DNA of 6,069 nt from an uncultured Lachnospiraceae bacterium (GCA_949283905.1 CASDUB010000238.1:1-6069); one strand, 5' to 3'; shown: positions 1-6,069, counted from the first letter of the stretch. Made by a program: numbers and translations. Notes: a model not told the origin generated them from the sequence alone.

Positions 1-1
1 A

Positions 2-172
2 ACCGGGGATGAGTCGGAAAAAGATCCTGCGGATGAATCTGAAAAGGAACCTGAAAAAGATTCTGAAAGCAAATCAGAAAAAGAACCCGAGGGAGAGTCC
101 ATAGAAGATTCAGAAGACGATTCCGAAAAAGAACCCGACGACGATAAAGAAGATGAGCCCGAAACGGATCTG
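2..172 (+). other. Acidic Ser/Glu/Lys/Pro low-complexity linker
   Basis: The encoded segment is almost entirely Asp, Glu, Lys, Ser and Pro. It has four imperfect SEK(D/E)P copies, beginning near bases 14, 38, 74 and 122. It precedes domain 1 and probably continues left of the window. It is most likely a disordered spacer that holds the ligand-binding domains away from the membrane or through the cell wall. Confidence 0.7.
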
Positions 173-2581
173 CCGGCCGTTTATGAAGACGTGGTCGTAT
201 GCGTAAAAGCCGGCGGAGATTCCTACGGCATGTTTCCTGTAAATATCAGTGAGATTACAAAGCGGGAAGACGGCACATATCATGCGAAGATAGTAAACAC
301 TTCGAAAGCGACTTATACAAAGATATATTTCGGCAAGGCTGATGATGAAGTAAAGACAGATGTCATCGAGGCTGTTGTCGAGGGAAAACAGGCGACATTT
401 GAATTTGAAGTTCCGGAGTCGTATTTTGGACATTATGTGCCTGTGGCTTTTTGGAACAGTTCTAAAAACAAATGGGTCGCTACGACGTACTATCTCGGTT
501 TCAAGAATCTTGAAGACGGAACTATAGAAGACGCGCCCCAGGCAGAGCCTACGCCTGAACCAACTCCGACACCTGAGCCTACACCTACGCCGGAGCCTAC
601 ACCTACGCCGGAGCCGACTCCAACCCCGGAACCGACCCCGGATCCGTCAGTTCCGAAGGACGGAATTTACAGCGCACAGGCGACAACAAATTCCGGAATG
701 TTTAAAGTGACGGATGTTGTTCTGACGGTGAAAGACAGAAAAATGAGCGCGGTGATAACCCTCAGCGGAACAGGATACGATTACCTTTTTATGGGTACGT
801 CGTCCGAAGCGGATGCAGCTGACAAATCCGACTGGATCCCGGCTGTCATAAAGGACGGAAAATATACATATGAAATACCTGTTTCGGCTCTCGACAGTGA
901 ACTTGATGTGGCTGCTCATTCAAAGAACAAACAGAAATGGTACGACCGTACCGTTACGATTGATTCTGCTTCCCTTGAAGAGATAAAAGACGAACCCGGA
1001 AAAGAGCCGGGAGATGCAGATGATAAGCCTGAAACGGACACAAAACCGGGTGCGGATGCTGATACAAAACCGAATACAAAACCTGATAATCCGGGAACAG
1101 GAGCCGATACAAAACCGGATCACGAATCGAATTATGAATCCGATACATCAGGTTCAACGGCGGCCATAGACAGCAGCACTGTTCTGGCGGACGGCGTTTA
1201 TACGCCTGACAGTTTTTCATTTTCGGGAGGAACAGGAAGAGTAACTATTTCCTGTTCGAAGATCACAGTAAGCGGCGGACAGGCATACGCTACGCTGGTA
1301 TTTTCAAGTTCTTCCTACAGCTACGTCAAAGCCAACGGCAGAAAGTACAACACAACAGTGAGCGGCTCTAACGCTGTCGTAACTATTCCTGTTGAACTTA
1401 ACAAAAACAACAGGATTATCGGCGCGACGACAAAGATGAGCTCGGCTCATGAAATCGAGTATTCGATCTTTATATACCTGGCACAGGCAGAAGGAAAAAA
1501 TGCATCTGATATTTCTTTTAATAAGGAATCTGTAGGAGAGAAAAACAAAATAGATGAGAAAGCTCCTGAAATTTTGGGATTAAAGGCTGTAGAAAGCGAA
1601 TACGAAACACATTCTGATTATCTGAAGATATTTGAGTATGAAGACGGTATAAAACTTATTGAGATAGACGTGACGAAAGACACCGTGCTCGATAAGGAGT
1701 ATCTTGAAAAAGAGTCGGAAAAAGATGAAAACAGCGAAAAAGATGACGAAAAAGATGACAAAAATGATGCCAAAAAAGATGACAGGGATGATCAGGATAC
1801 TGCCGTGAATGAGTCTGAGGAAAATTCTGCGAACTCTTCCGAAACTGAAATTTTTGATGAAACGGGAGAAGCAGTAAAACAGGAAAAAGCGCCGGGAGAG
1901 ATCCGTGCGGAACTCTATGAACATGACGTCATTAAATATCTTGTCGTTCCTGAAGATGTCGAGATTCCGGCAGGACTCGATAAACAGGTGATCGTAGTGC
2001 AGATGCCTGTAGAAAGCACCTATGCCGCTTCTGAAGATTCAGCTGTATTAATGGAAGAATTAGGCGTTCTTGATTTAGTTAAATCCGTCGGATTCGAAGA
2101 AAAAGACTGTGAAAACGAGACTGTATTAAACGCCATGAAAGATAAAGATACTGTTTTCGGAGGAACTTTCGACGATCCGGAATCAAAGGTTATCGTTAAA
2201 CAGAAGACAGATGTCTTTCTCGAGAGCAGCGAACTGCTTCCGTTAAACGAAGATGTTATTAAAGAACGTGAAAAAAATAATGAAAAAGAAAATGAAAAAG
2301 AATCTGACATAAATGCTGCGAAAAAAGGATCTGATAATAATGCGGATAACAAAGCAGATGAAAAAGAATTCACATCAGATGAATACCGTGAAAGAATGAA
2401 CGACATAACGGAGCGTATGGCCACCCTTGATATCGCTTTTATCATCGACAGGAGCGCTGATGAAGAAACGGAGCTCGGAAAAGCCGAGTGGATACTTATG
2501 TACGGAATTCTTTTCGGATGTGAAGACGAAGCGCAGAAACTTTATGACGAGACAGTTGAAAATATTGAGGAGAGTGTATGA
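2..2581 (+). CDS. Surface/secreted multidomain protein with NEAT-like domains and a C-terminal half substrate-binding-protein domain (5' end missing)
   Basis: The frame is open from base 2 to the stop at 2579-2581 (859 visible codons), so the true start lies left of the window; the GTG at 191 sits inside the frame and is not a credible start. In order: acidic SEKEP-type linker (2-172); beta-rich domain 1 (about 173-508); TPEPTP linker (551-640); domain 2 (659-976), which shares with domain 1 a GMF motif, a central aromatic strand ending in (F/M)G and a final SKNK-KW segment; TKP/acidic linker (977-1186); domain 3 (1187-1486); and a stretch (about 1586-2578) that aligns with the N-terminal lobe and connecting helix of the next gene's product. 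Domains 1-3 resemble NEAT or similar Ig-like ligand-binding domains, but I cannot find a clear heme-ligand YxxxY motif. There is no C-terminal LPXTG or membrane segment, so anchoring must depend on the unseen N-terminus. Likely role (inference): capture of a cofactor or metal complex at the cell surface for the downstream transporter. Confidence 0.85.
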   Translation, partial: TGDESEKDPADESEKEPEKDSESKSEKEPEGESIEDSEDDSEKEPDDDKEDEPETDLPAVYEDVVVCVKAGGDSYGMFPVNISEITKREDGTYHAKIVNTSKATYTKIYFGKADDEVKTDVIEAVVEGKQATFEFEVPESYFGHYVPVAFWNSSKNKWVATTYYLGFKNLEDGTIEDAPQAEPTPEPTPTPEPTPTPEPTPTPEPTPTPEPTPDPSVPKDGIYSAQATTNSGMFKVTDVVLTVKDRKMSAVITLSGTGYDYLFMGTSSEADAADKSDWIPAVIKDGKYTYEIPVSALDSELDVAAHSKNKQKWYDRTVTIDSASLEEIKDEPGKEPGDADDKPETDTKPGADADTKPNTKPDNPGTGADTKPDHESNYESDTSGSTAAIDSSTVLADGVYTPDSFSFSGGTGRVTISCSKITVSGGQAYATLVFSSSSYSYVKANGRKYNTTVSGSNAVVTIPVELNKNNRIIGATTKMSSAHEIEYSIFIYLAQAEGKNASDISFNKESVGEKNKIDEKAPEILGLKAVESEYETHSDYLKIFEYEDGIKLIEIDVTKDTVLDKEYLEKESEKDENSEKDDEKDDKNDAKKDDRDDQDTAVNESEENSANSSETEIFDETGEAVKQEKAPGEIRAELYEHDVIKYLVVPEDVEIPAGLDKQVIVVQMPVESTYAASEDSAVLMEELGVLDLVKSVGFEEKDCENETVLNAMKDKDTVFGGTFDDPESKVIVKQKTDVFLESSELLPLNEDVIKEREKNNEKENEKESDINAAKKGSDNNADNKADEKEFTSDEYRERMNDITERMATLDIAFIIDRSADEETELGKAEWILMYGILFGCEDEAQKLYDETVENIEESV
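551..640 (+). repeat. Five tandem 18-base units encoding TPEPTP
   Basis: Five consecutive 18-base units start at 551, 569, 587, 605 and 623. Each encodes Thr-Pro-Glu-Pro-Thr-Pro in the frame of the surface protein. The third and second units differ by one base, while the outer units have drifted at synonymous positions. The repeat forms a rigid proline-rich linker between domains 1 and 2, a type common in wall-spanning proteins of Gram-positive bacteria. Copy number could vary between strains by slippage. Confidence 0.92.
1706..1909 (+). other. Lys/Asp/Glu-rich insertion inside the half binding-protein domain
   Basis: Coding segment of about 68 residues dominated by Asp, Glu, Lys, Asn and Ser, with short EKDD/KDDK-like units. 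It interrupts the region aligning with the downstream lipoprotein, between the piece matching its EGGYSLINI segment and the piece matching KYLVVPED. The lipoprotein has no counterpart. A second, shorter insertion of similar composition lies at about 2252-2374. Both are probably disordered surface loops. Confidence 0.65.
2567..2574 (+). promoter_or_regulatory. Ribosome binding site for the binding lipoprotein
   Basis: GAGGAGAG lies just before the ATG at 2578, inside the last codons of the surface protein gene. Together with the ATGA stop/start overlap this suggests translational coupling of the two proteins. Confidence 0.75.
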
Positions 2582-3867
2582 TACGCATTAATAAAAGAAT
2601 AACGGCGTTTATATTATCTGCGGTGACGGTATCTGCAGCGGCGCTTACAGGCTGCGGACAGGAAACGTCCGTTTCTGAAAATGTTCAGGAAAGTACTGAA
2701 AATCAGGTTTCTGAAGTTTCTTCGGAAACTTCAGAAACAGCTGAGGCATCGGAAATCTCCGAAACAAAAACAGAATCTGCCAAGACAGACAGTGATGCAG
2801 ATTCATCAGAAGAGGCAGAAGGAAAGCCGGCTGTTGAGATCGACGGACTTGAATATACAGGAAGTACAGAGCTTGAATATGCTCAGTGCTTTACGATCGA
2901 CAATTACGAGGGCGGATATTCCCTTATAAATATTCCTGAGAGCGGAAAATATCTTGTTGTTCCGGAAGACGGTGAAGTGCCAGAAAACCTGGACGATGAT
3001 ATAATTGTTCTTCAGCAGCCTCTCGACACTATTTATCTCGCAGCTACCTCTGCGATGTCGCTGTTTGCTGCCGTTGATTCTCTTGACAATATCAGGATGA
3101 GCGGAATCAAGGAGTCGGGATGGTATATCGATGCGGCGGTGGAAGCAATGCAAAGCGGGGACATAGTTTACGCCGGAAATTACAGCGAGCCGGACTACGA
3201 ACTGCTTCTTGATGAAGAATGCGATCTGGCTGTCGAATCAACGATGATTTATCACACGCCGAAAGTAAAAGAGATGATAGAAGATCTGGATATACCTGTC
3301 CTTGTTGACAGATCAAGCTACGAAAAACATCCTCTCGGAAGAACAGAGTGGATCAAGATGTATGCTGTTCTTGTCGGAAAACAGGTTGAGGCCGAGAGCT
3401 TTTTTGATGAAGAGGCCAAGATCATCGACGAACTCGACGATACTGTAAACACCGGAAAGAAAGTGGCGTATTTCTATATAAATGCAGACGGCTCGATCAT
3501 AGTCAGAGGTTCATCTGATTATATCCCGAAGATGATAGAACTTGCGGGAGCCGAATACAACTTTGATCAGATCGAAGGCGAAAGCGCCTCTATCCCAATC
3601 ACCCTTGAAGAGTTTTACGCTTCAGCTGTGGACGCCGATTATCTGATATACAACGGTTCTGTAGATGCCGGCGTAAAAACAATGGACGATCTGATCAAAA
3701 AGAACGAGCTGTTTGCAGACTTTAAAGCCGTTAAGAACGGCAATGTTTGGAATACGGGAAAATCATTTTATCAGTCGACGGATATCGTCGGAAGGATGAT
3801 TAAGGATATAAATATCATGATCACTGACGGAGATCCTGATGAAATGACGTTCTTATCTAAGATGTAA
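2578..3867 (+). CDS. ABC transporter substrate-binding lipoprotein (Peripla_BP_2 / BtuF-FhuD class)
   Basis: Complete 429-residue protein starting at an ATG that overlaps the preceding stop (ATGA) and has a strong ribosome binding site. The N-terminus is a lipoprotein signal (basic start, hydrophobic core, lipobox LTGC with lipidated Cys26), followed by a Ser/Glu/Thr-rich tether to about residue 85. The binding fold covers about residues 95-425. Its N-lobe contains KYLVVPED (124-131) and DYELLLDEECDLAVES (206-221); HPLGRTEW (251-258) leads into the connecting helix; the C-lobe contains VAYFYINADGSIIVR (296-310) and ITLEEFY (341-347). Glu208 and Glu344 sit where this class carries the two glutamates that dock on arginines of the permease. 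It should deliver a chelated cofactor, probably a corrinoid or an iron/heme complex, to the permease encoded next. Family assignment is firm; the ligand is inferred from the CobQ-like gene downstream. Confidence 0.92.
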   Translation: MIRINKRITAFILSAVTVSAAALTGCGQETSVSENVQESTENQVSEVSSETSETAEASEISETKTESAKTDSDADSSEEAEGKPAVEIDGLEYTGSTELEYAQCFTIDNYEGGYSLINIPESGKYLVVPEDGEVPENLDDDIIVLQQPLDTIYLAATSAMSLFAAVDSLDNIRMSGIKESGWYIDAAVEAMQSGDIVYAGNYSEPDYELLLDEECDLAVESTMIYHTPKVKEMIEDLDIPVLVDRSSYEKHPLGRTEWIKMYAVLVGKQVEAESFFDEEAKIIDELDDTVNTGKKVAYFYINADGSIIVRGSSDYIPKMIELAGAEYNFDQIEGESASIPITLEEFYASAVDADYLIYNGSVDAGVKTMDDLIKKNELFADFKAVKNGNVWNTGKSFYQSTDIVGRMIKDINIMITDGDPDEMTFLSKM

Positions 3868-3874
3868 AAAACAC

Positions 3875-3880
3875 AGGAAA
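3875..3880 (+). promoter_or_regulatory. Distant, weak ribosome binding site for the permease
   Basis: AGGAAA is the only purine-rich candidate in the 28-base gap before the ATG at 3896, and it lies 15 bases from it, longer than usual. An in-frame stop at 3884-3886 rules out any earlier start. The gap shows no inverted repeat or promoter, so the permease is read from the same transcript, possibly at lower efficiency than the lipoprotein. Confidence 0.45.
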
Positions 3881-3895
3881 TATTGATTAACTTTT

Positions 3896-4942
3896 ATGAA
3901 TGAACAGATATTACTTATAGATAAATATGAAAACAGAAAGAGAAGGCTCAGATATACGACGGTGTTTGTTTTGCTGGCGGCGGCGTTTTTATTTATCGTG
4001 GTTTTAAATATAAACACGGGAAATGTAAATATCTCCGTGCCTGAGATCGTTAAGATCATATTTACGGGCGAGGGAGATCCGACGCAGGTAAATATCATAA
4101 TGAAGATCCGTCTGCCGAGGATACTGATGTCGGCTGTTCTCGGAGGAGCGTTATCGCTGGCGGGATTTTTGCTTCAGACTTTTTTTGAAAATCCGATAGT
4201 AGGTCCTTTTGAGCTGGGTATTTCTTCGGGAGCAAAAATGGCGGTTGCGCTTACGATGATACTTTTCATTAACAAGATGGGAATGATATCGTCGTATGTT
4301 CTTATCATTGCCGCGTTTATAGGAGCGCTGTTGTCTCTCGGTTTTGTGCTGCTGTTTTCAAAAAGGATCAGAAACATGGCGACGCTTCTTGTCGCCGGTA
4401 TCATGATTGGATATATCTGTTCTGCAATAACTGACTTTCTGATCACATTTGCCGAGGATTCAGATATCGCAAATCTTCATAACTGGTCAAACGGAAGCTT
4501 TTCCGGCCTTACATGGGATAATTTTTATCTGACTCTTGCCATAGTAGGAGTTTCGTTTGTCATATGCTTTATGATGGCAAAACCCCTCGGCGCGTATCAG
4601 CTGGGAGAAGCTTATGCTCAGAGCATGGGCGTAAACATCAAACGGTTCAGGATTCTGCTTATCATTATGTCGAGTCTGCTGGCGGCGACGGTAACTGCAT
4701 TTGCGGGGCCTATATCTTTTGTCGGAATAGCGGTGCCTTTTCTGGTAAAGCGTTTTTTGAACACATCAAGGCCGATAGTTGTTATTCCGGCTACTTTCCT
4801 TGGCGGAGCCGTTTTCTGTATGATGTGCGACCTTATTGCGAGAACTGCTTTTGCGCCGGTTGAGTTAAATATAAGCACGGTTACGGCTTTATTCGGCGCG
4901 CCTATCGTTATTTATATGATGCTGAAAAGGAAGAGAGGCTGA
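3896..4942 (+). CDS. FecCD/BtuC-family ABC transporter permease
   Basis: Complete 348-residue inner-membrane protein of the FecCD/BtuC family, which forms a homodimer with about ten membrane spans per subunit and passes vitamin B12, heme or iron-siderophores. Visible family marks: a first hydrophobic span at about 21-38; RLPRIL (72-77); a GxxLSLAGFLLQ..F.NP segment (83-100) followed by ELGISSGA (106-113); TLLVAG (163-168); the coupling region GEAYAQSMGV (237-246), which contacts the ATPase; and FAGPISFVGIAVP (269-281). The C-terminal half is typical, with CDLIART (311-317) and ALFGAP (331-336). After IAVP the family usually has His; here it is Phe282. It follows the lipoprotein by 28 bases and precedes the ATPase by two, so these three should form one transporter. 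Substrate cannot be read from the permease alone; context favours a corrinoid. Confidence 0.95.
   Translation: MNEQILLIDKYENRKRRLRYTTVFVLLAAAFLFIVVLNINTGNVNISVPEIVKIIFTGEGDPTQVNIIMKIRLPRILMSAVLGGALSLAGFLLQTFFENPIVGPFELGISSGAKMAVALTMILFINKMGMISSYVLIIAAFIGALLSLGFVLLFSKRIRNMATLLVAGIMIGYICSAITDFLITFAEDSDIANLHNWSNGSFSGLTWDNFYLTLAIVGVSFVICFMMAKPLGAYQLGEAYAQSMGVNIKRFRILLIIMSSLLAATVTAFAGPISFVGIAVPFLVKRFLNTSRPIVVIPATFLGGAVFCMMCDLIARTAFAPVELNISTVTALFGAPIVIYMMLKRKRG
4932..4938 (+). promoter_or_regulatory. Ribosome binding site for the ATPase
   Basis: AGAGAGG, within a longer purine run, lies six bases before the ATG at 4945, inside the last codons of the permease gene. It supports this start and close coupling of permease and ATPase synthesis. 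Confidence 0.65.
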
Positions 4943-4944
4943 TT

Positions 4945-6048
4945 ATGGAACAGGATTATCTTAAACTTGAACATCTTTCAGTCGGGTACAACAGGCAAAG
5001 TATCATTGACGATATCAATATAGACATAAAAAAAGGCGAGATAGTCGCTCTGATAGGGCCTAACGGAGCGGGAAAGTCGACCATATTAAAAAGCATCGCC
5101 CGGGAGCTTGAGATCATTGGCGGCGACATTATTTTAGACGGAAAAAATATACGCAAGTACAGCTTTAAAGAGCTGTCGTCAAAAATGGCGGTGATCCTGA
5201 CGGAGAGGATCAAAGTCGAACTCATGACATGCAGGGATATAGTAGCTACAGGCAGATATCCCTACACCGGACGCTTCGGACTGCTGACGAAAAATGACGA
5301 AGAAAAGATAAATGAAGCGCTCGAGACAGTTCATGCGTTTGATATCGCATATAAAGATTTCAACCGTATAAGCGACGGACAGAAGCAGCGTATCCTTTTG
5401 GCAAGAGCGCTGTGTCAGGAGCCGGAAATAATACTGCTTGACGAGCCGACGAGCTTTCTTGACGTAAAACATAAGCTTGAACTGCTGACTATCCTGACGG
5501 ATCTGGCGAGGAAAAAGAAGATAACTGTCGTTACTTCGCTTCACGAGATAGACCTGGCGGAAAAGGTTGCCGACAGGATAGTGACAGTTAAGGGAAAAGA
5601 ACTTTTCGGATTCGGAAAGCCGGAGGATATTTTCGAAGAGTCCAAGATAAAGGAACTCTACGAGATCGAAAAAGGATTTTTTGATCCGCTGCTCGGAAAT
5701 ATCGAGCTTTCCAAACCTGAAGGAGAAAAGCCGAAGGTATTTGTTATCGCCGGAGGCGGCAAGGGCATCCCGGTATTCAGAAAGCTTCAGAAAGAAAATA
5801 TTCCGTTCGCGGCGGGAATACTGCATACAAATGATATTGACTACAGGCTTGCGCGCCTTCTCGCGGCCGAAGTGATAACGGAAAAACCGTTCGAAGAGAT
5901 TTCGGATGAGACGTTTGAAAAAGCGCTTAAATGCATGAATTCATGTGAGAGAATCATAAATGTTTCACCCGAGATCGGAAGGATGAATAAAAGACTTGAA
6001 GAACTTATACGCATAGCGCAAAAAAGGCAGGAAGAACAGAATGGCTAA
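4945..6048 (+). CDS. Cobalamin/iron-type ABC transporter ATPase with extra C-terminal domain
   Basis: Complete 367-residue cytoplasmic ATPase that should power the neighbouring permease. The nucleotide-binding domain (1 to about 235) has Walker A GPNGAGKST (38-46), signature ISDGQ (142-146), Walker B IILLDEP (162-168), D-loop FLD (171-173) and the switch His200. The Q-loop position, after MAVIL, is Thr86 rather than Gln, and the signature is SDGQ rather than SGGQ. FecE/BtuD-type ATPases are usually about 250-270 residues; this one adds about 100 (263-360) with a Rossmann-like look: strand KVFVI, glycine-rich GGGKG (270-274), helix, FAAGIL, DIDY, ITEKPFEEIS, then a strand CERIINV. From memory, similar tails occur on clostridial and archaeal corrinoid-transport ATPases, usually near cobalamin genes; their function is unknown to me. 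A ribosome binding site at 4932-4938 supports the start. The end overlaps the CobQ-like gene by eight bases. Confidence 0.95.
   Translation: MEQDYLKLEHLSVGYNRQSIIDDINIDIKKGEIVALIGPNGAGKSTILKSIARELEIIGGDIILDGKNIRKYSFKELSSKMAVILTERIKVELMTCRDIVATGRYPYTGRFGLLTKNDEEKINEALETVHAFDIAYKDFNRISDGQKQRILLARALCQEPEIILLDEPTSFLDVKHKLELLTILTDLARKKKITVVTSLHEIDLAEKVADRIVTVKGKELFGFGKPEDIFEESKIKELYEIEKGFFDPLLGNIELSKPEGEKPKVFVIAGGGKGIPVFRKLQKENIPFAAGILHTNDIDYRLARLLAAEVITEKPFEEISDETFEKALKCMNSCERIINVSPEIGRMNKRLEELIRIAQKRQEEQNG
6029..6034 (+). promoter_or_regulatory. Ribosome binding site for the CobQ-like gene
   Basis: AGGAAG lies six bases before the ATG at 6041 and inside the last codons of the ATPase gene. It shows that the partial reading frame at the right edge is a real gene coupled to the transporter. 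Confidence 0.7.
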
Positions 6049-6069
6049 AGTAATTATGGTCCAGGGCAC
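6041..6069 (+). CDS. cobQ: Start of a probable cobyric acid synthase (3' end outside window)
   Basis: Only 29 bases are visible. They encode MAKVIMVQG and then AC, which must be Thr whatever the third base. MAKxIMxQGT is how many CobQ/CbiP proteins begin, with the sequence continuing into the ATP-binding loop of the N-terminal dethiobiotin-synthetase-like domain. CobQ amidates four side chains of adenosylcobyrinic acid a,c-diamide, using glutamine and ATP, to give cobyric acid. The gene overlaps the ATPase end by eight bases and has a good ribosome binding site. Other ATPases of the same superfamily (CbiA, BioD) usually start differently (VxxGTxSGVGKT type), so CobQ is the best reading, but ten residues cannot prove it. 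Confidence 0.65.

Noticed and set aside
191..193. GTG as the start of the surface protein
   Set aside because: The frame is open to the left edge with matching acidic linker composition, no ribosome binding site precedes the GTG, and a start here would cut into domain 1 and give no signal peptide.
1580..1924. 114-residue Phe/Ile-rich - strand frame resembling membrane segments
   Set aside because: The hydrophobicity is an artefact of reading Asp/Lys/Glu-rich coding sequence backwards (GAA/AAA/GAT give TTC/TTT/ATC).
2020..2445. 141-residue Ser/Phe-rich open frame on the - strand
   Set aside because: It is the antisense of Glu/Lys/Asp-rich codons in the surface protein, which give Phe/Ser/Leu runs; no family resemblance.
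2570..2600. Surface protein and lipoprotein as a single gene broken by a frameshift
   Set aside because: The second frame starts with its own ribosome binding site, signal peptide and lipobox, so these are two coupled genes.
3868..3895. Terminator or promoter between lipoprotein and permease
   Set aside because: The 28 bases contain no inverted repeat with a T-run and no convincing -35/-10 pair.
5179..5826. 215-residue open frame on the - strand opposite the ATPase gene
   Set aside because: It lies wholly inside the well-supported ATPase gene, has no recognisable motif, and is explained by that gene's codon pattern.
1..6069. CRISPR array, tRNA/rRNA, insertion sequence or riboswitch
   Set aside because: Coding sequence fills almost the entire window; no spaced direct repeats, transposase frame, terminal inverted repeats or structured leader are visible. 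A riboswitch, if present, would lie left of the window.

Overview
The window looks like part of one rightward operon from a Gram-positive anaerobe of the Clostridia, most likely Lachnospiraceae or a close relative. This rests on recognisable family features rather than a search: a lipobox substrate-binding protein with a Ser/Glu-rich tether, a surface-type protein with TPEP and Asp/Glu/Lys-rich linkers, strong purine-rich ribosome binding sites, and a transporter ATPase subtype that I associate with clostridial corrinoid loci. Every gene is on the + strand. The junctions are a 4-base overlap, a 28-base gap, a 2-base gap and an 8-base overlap, and I see no terminator or internal promoter.

Layout: (1) positions 2-2581 hold the 3' part of a large secreted or surface protein, open through the left edge. 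It has an acidic linker, a beta-rich NEAT-like domain, a TPEPTP repeat linker, a second related domain, a TKP/acidic linker, a third beta-rich domain, and finally a piece resembling only the N-terminal lobe plus connecting helix of a periplasmic-binding-protein fold. (2) 2578-3867 encode a complete lipoprotein of the same binding-protein family. (3) 3896-4942 encode a FecCD/BtuC-type permease. (4) 4945-6048 encode the ATPase, which carries an extra C-terminal domain of about 100 residues. (5) 6041 to the right edge is the start of a gene whose first ten residues (MAKVIMVQGT) match the usual start of cobyric acid synthase, CobQ/CbiP.

Taken together this is a surface-to-cytoplasm uptake route: a multidomain surface protein, a lipoprotein receptor, a permease and an ATPase, translationally coupled to what looks like corrinoid assembly or salvage. 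The cargo is most likely a corrinoid (cobalamin or cobinamide). Heme or another iron complex remains possible because the surface domains resemble NEAT folds. The least described parts are the surface protein with its half binding-protein domain, which appears to have lost the permease-docking glutamate, and the extra C-terminal domain of the ATPase.
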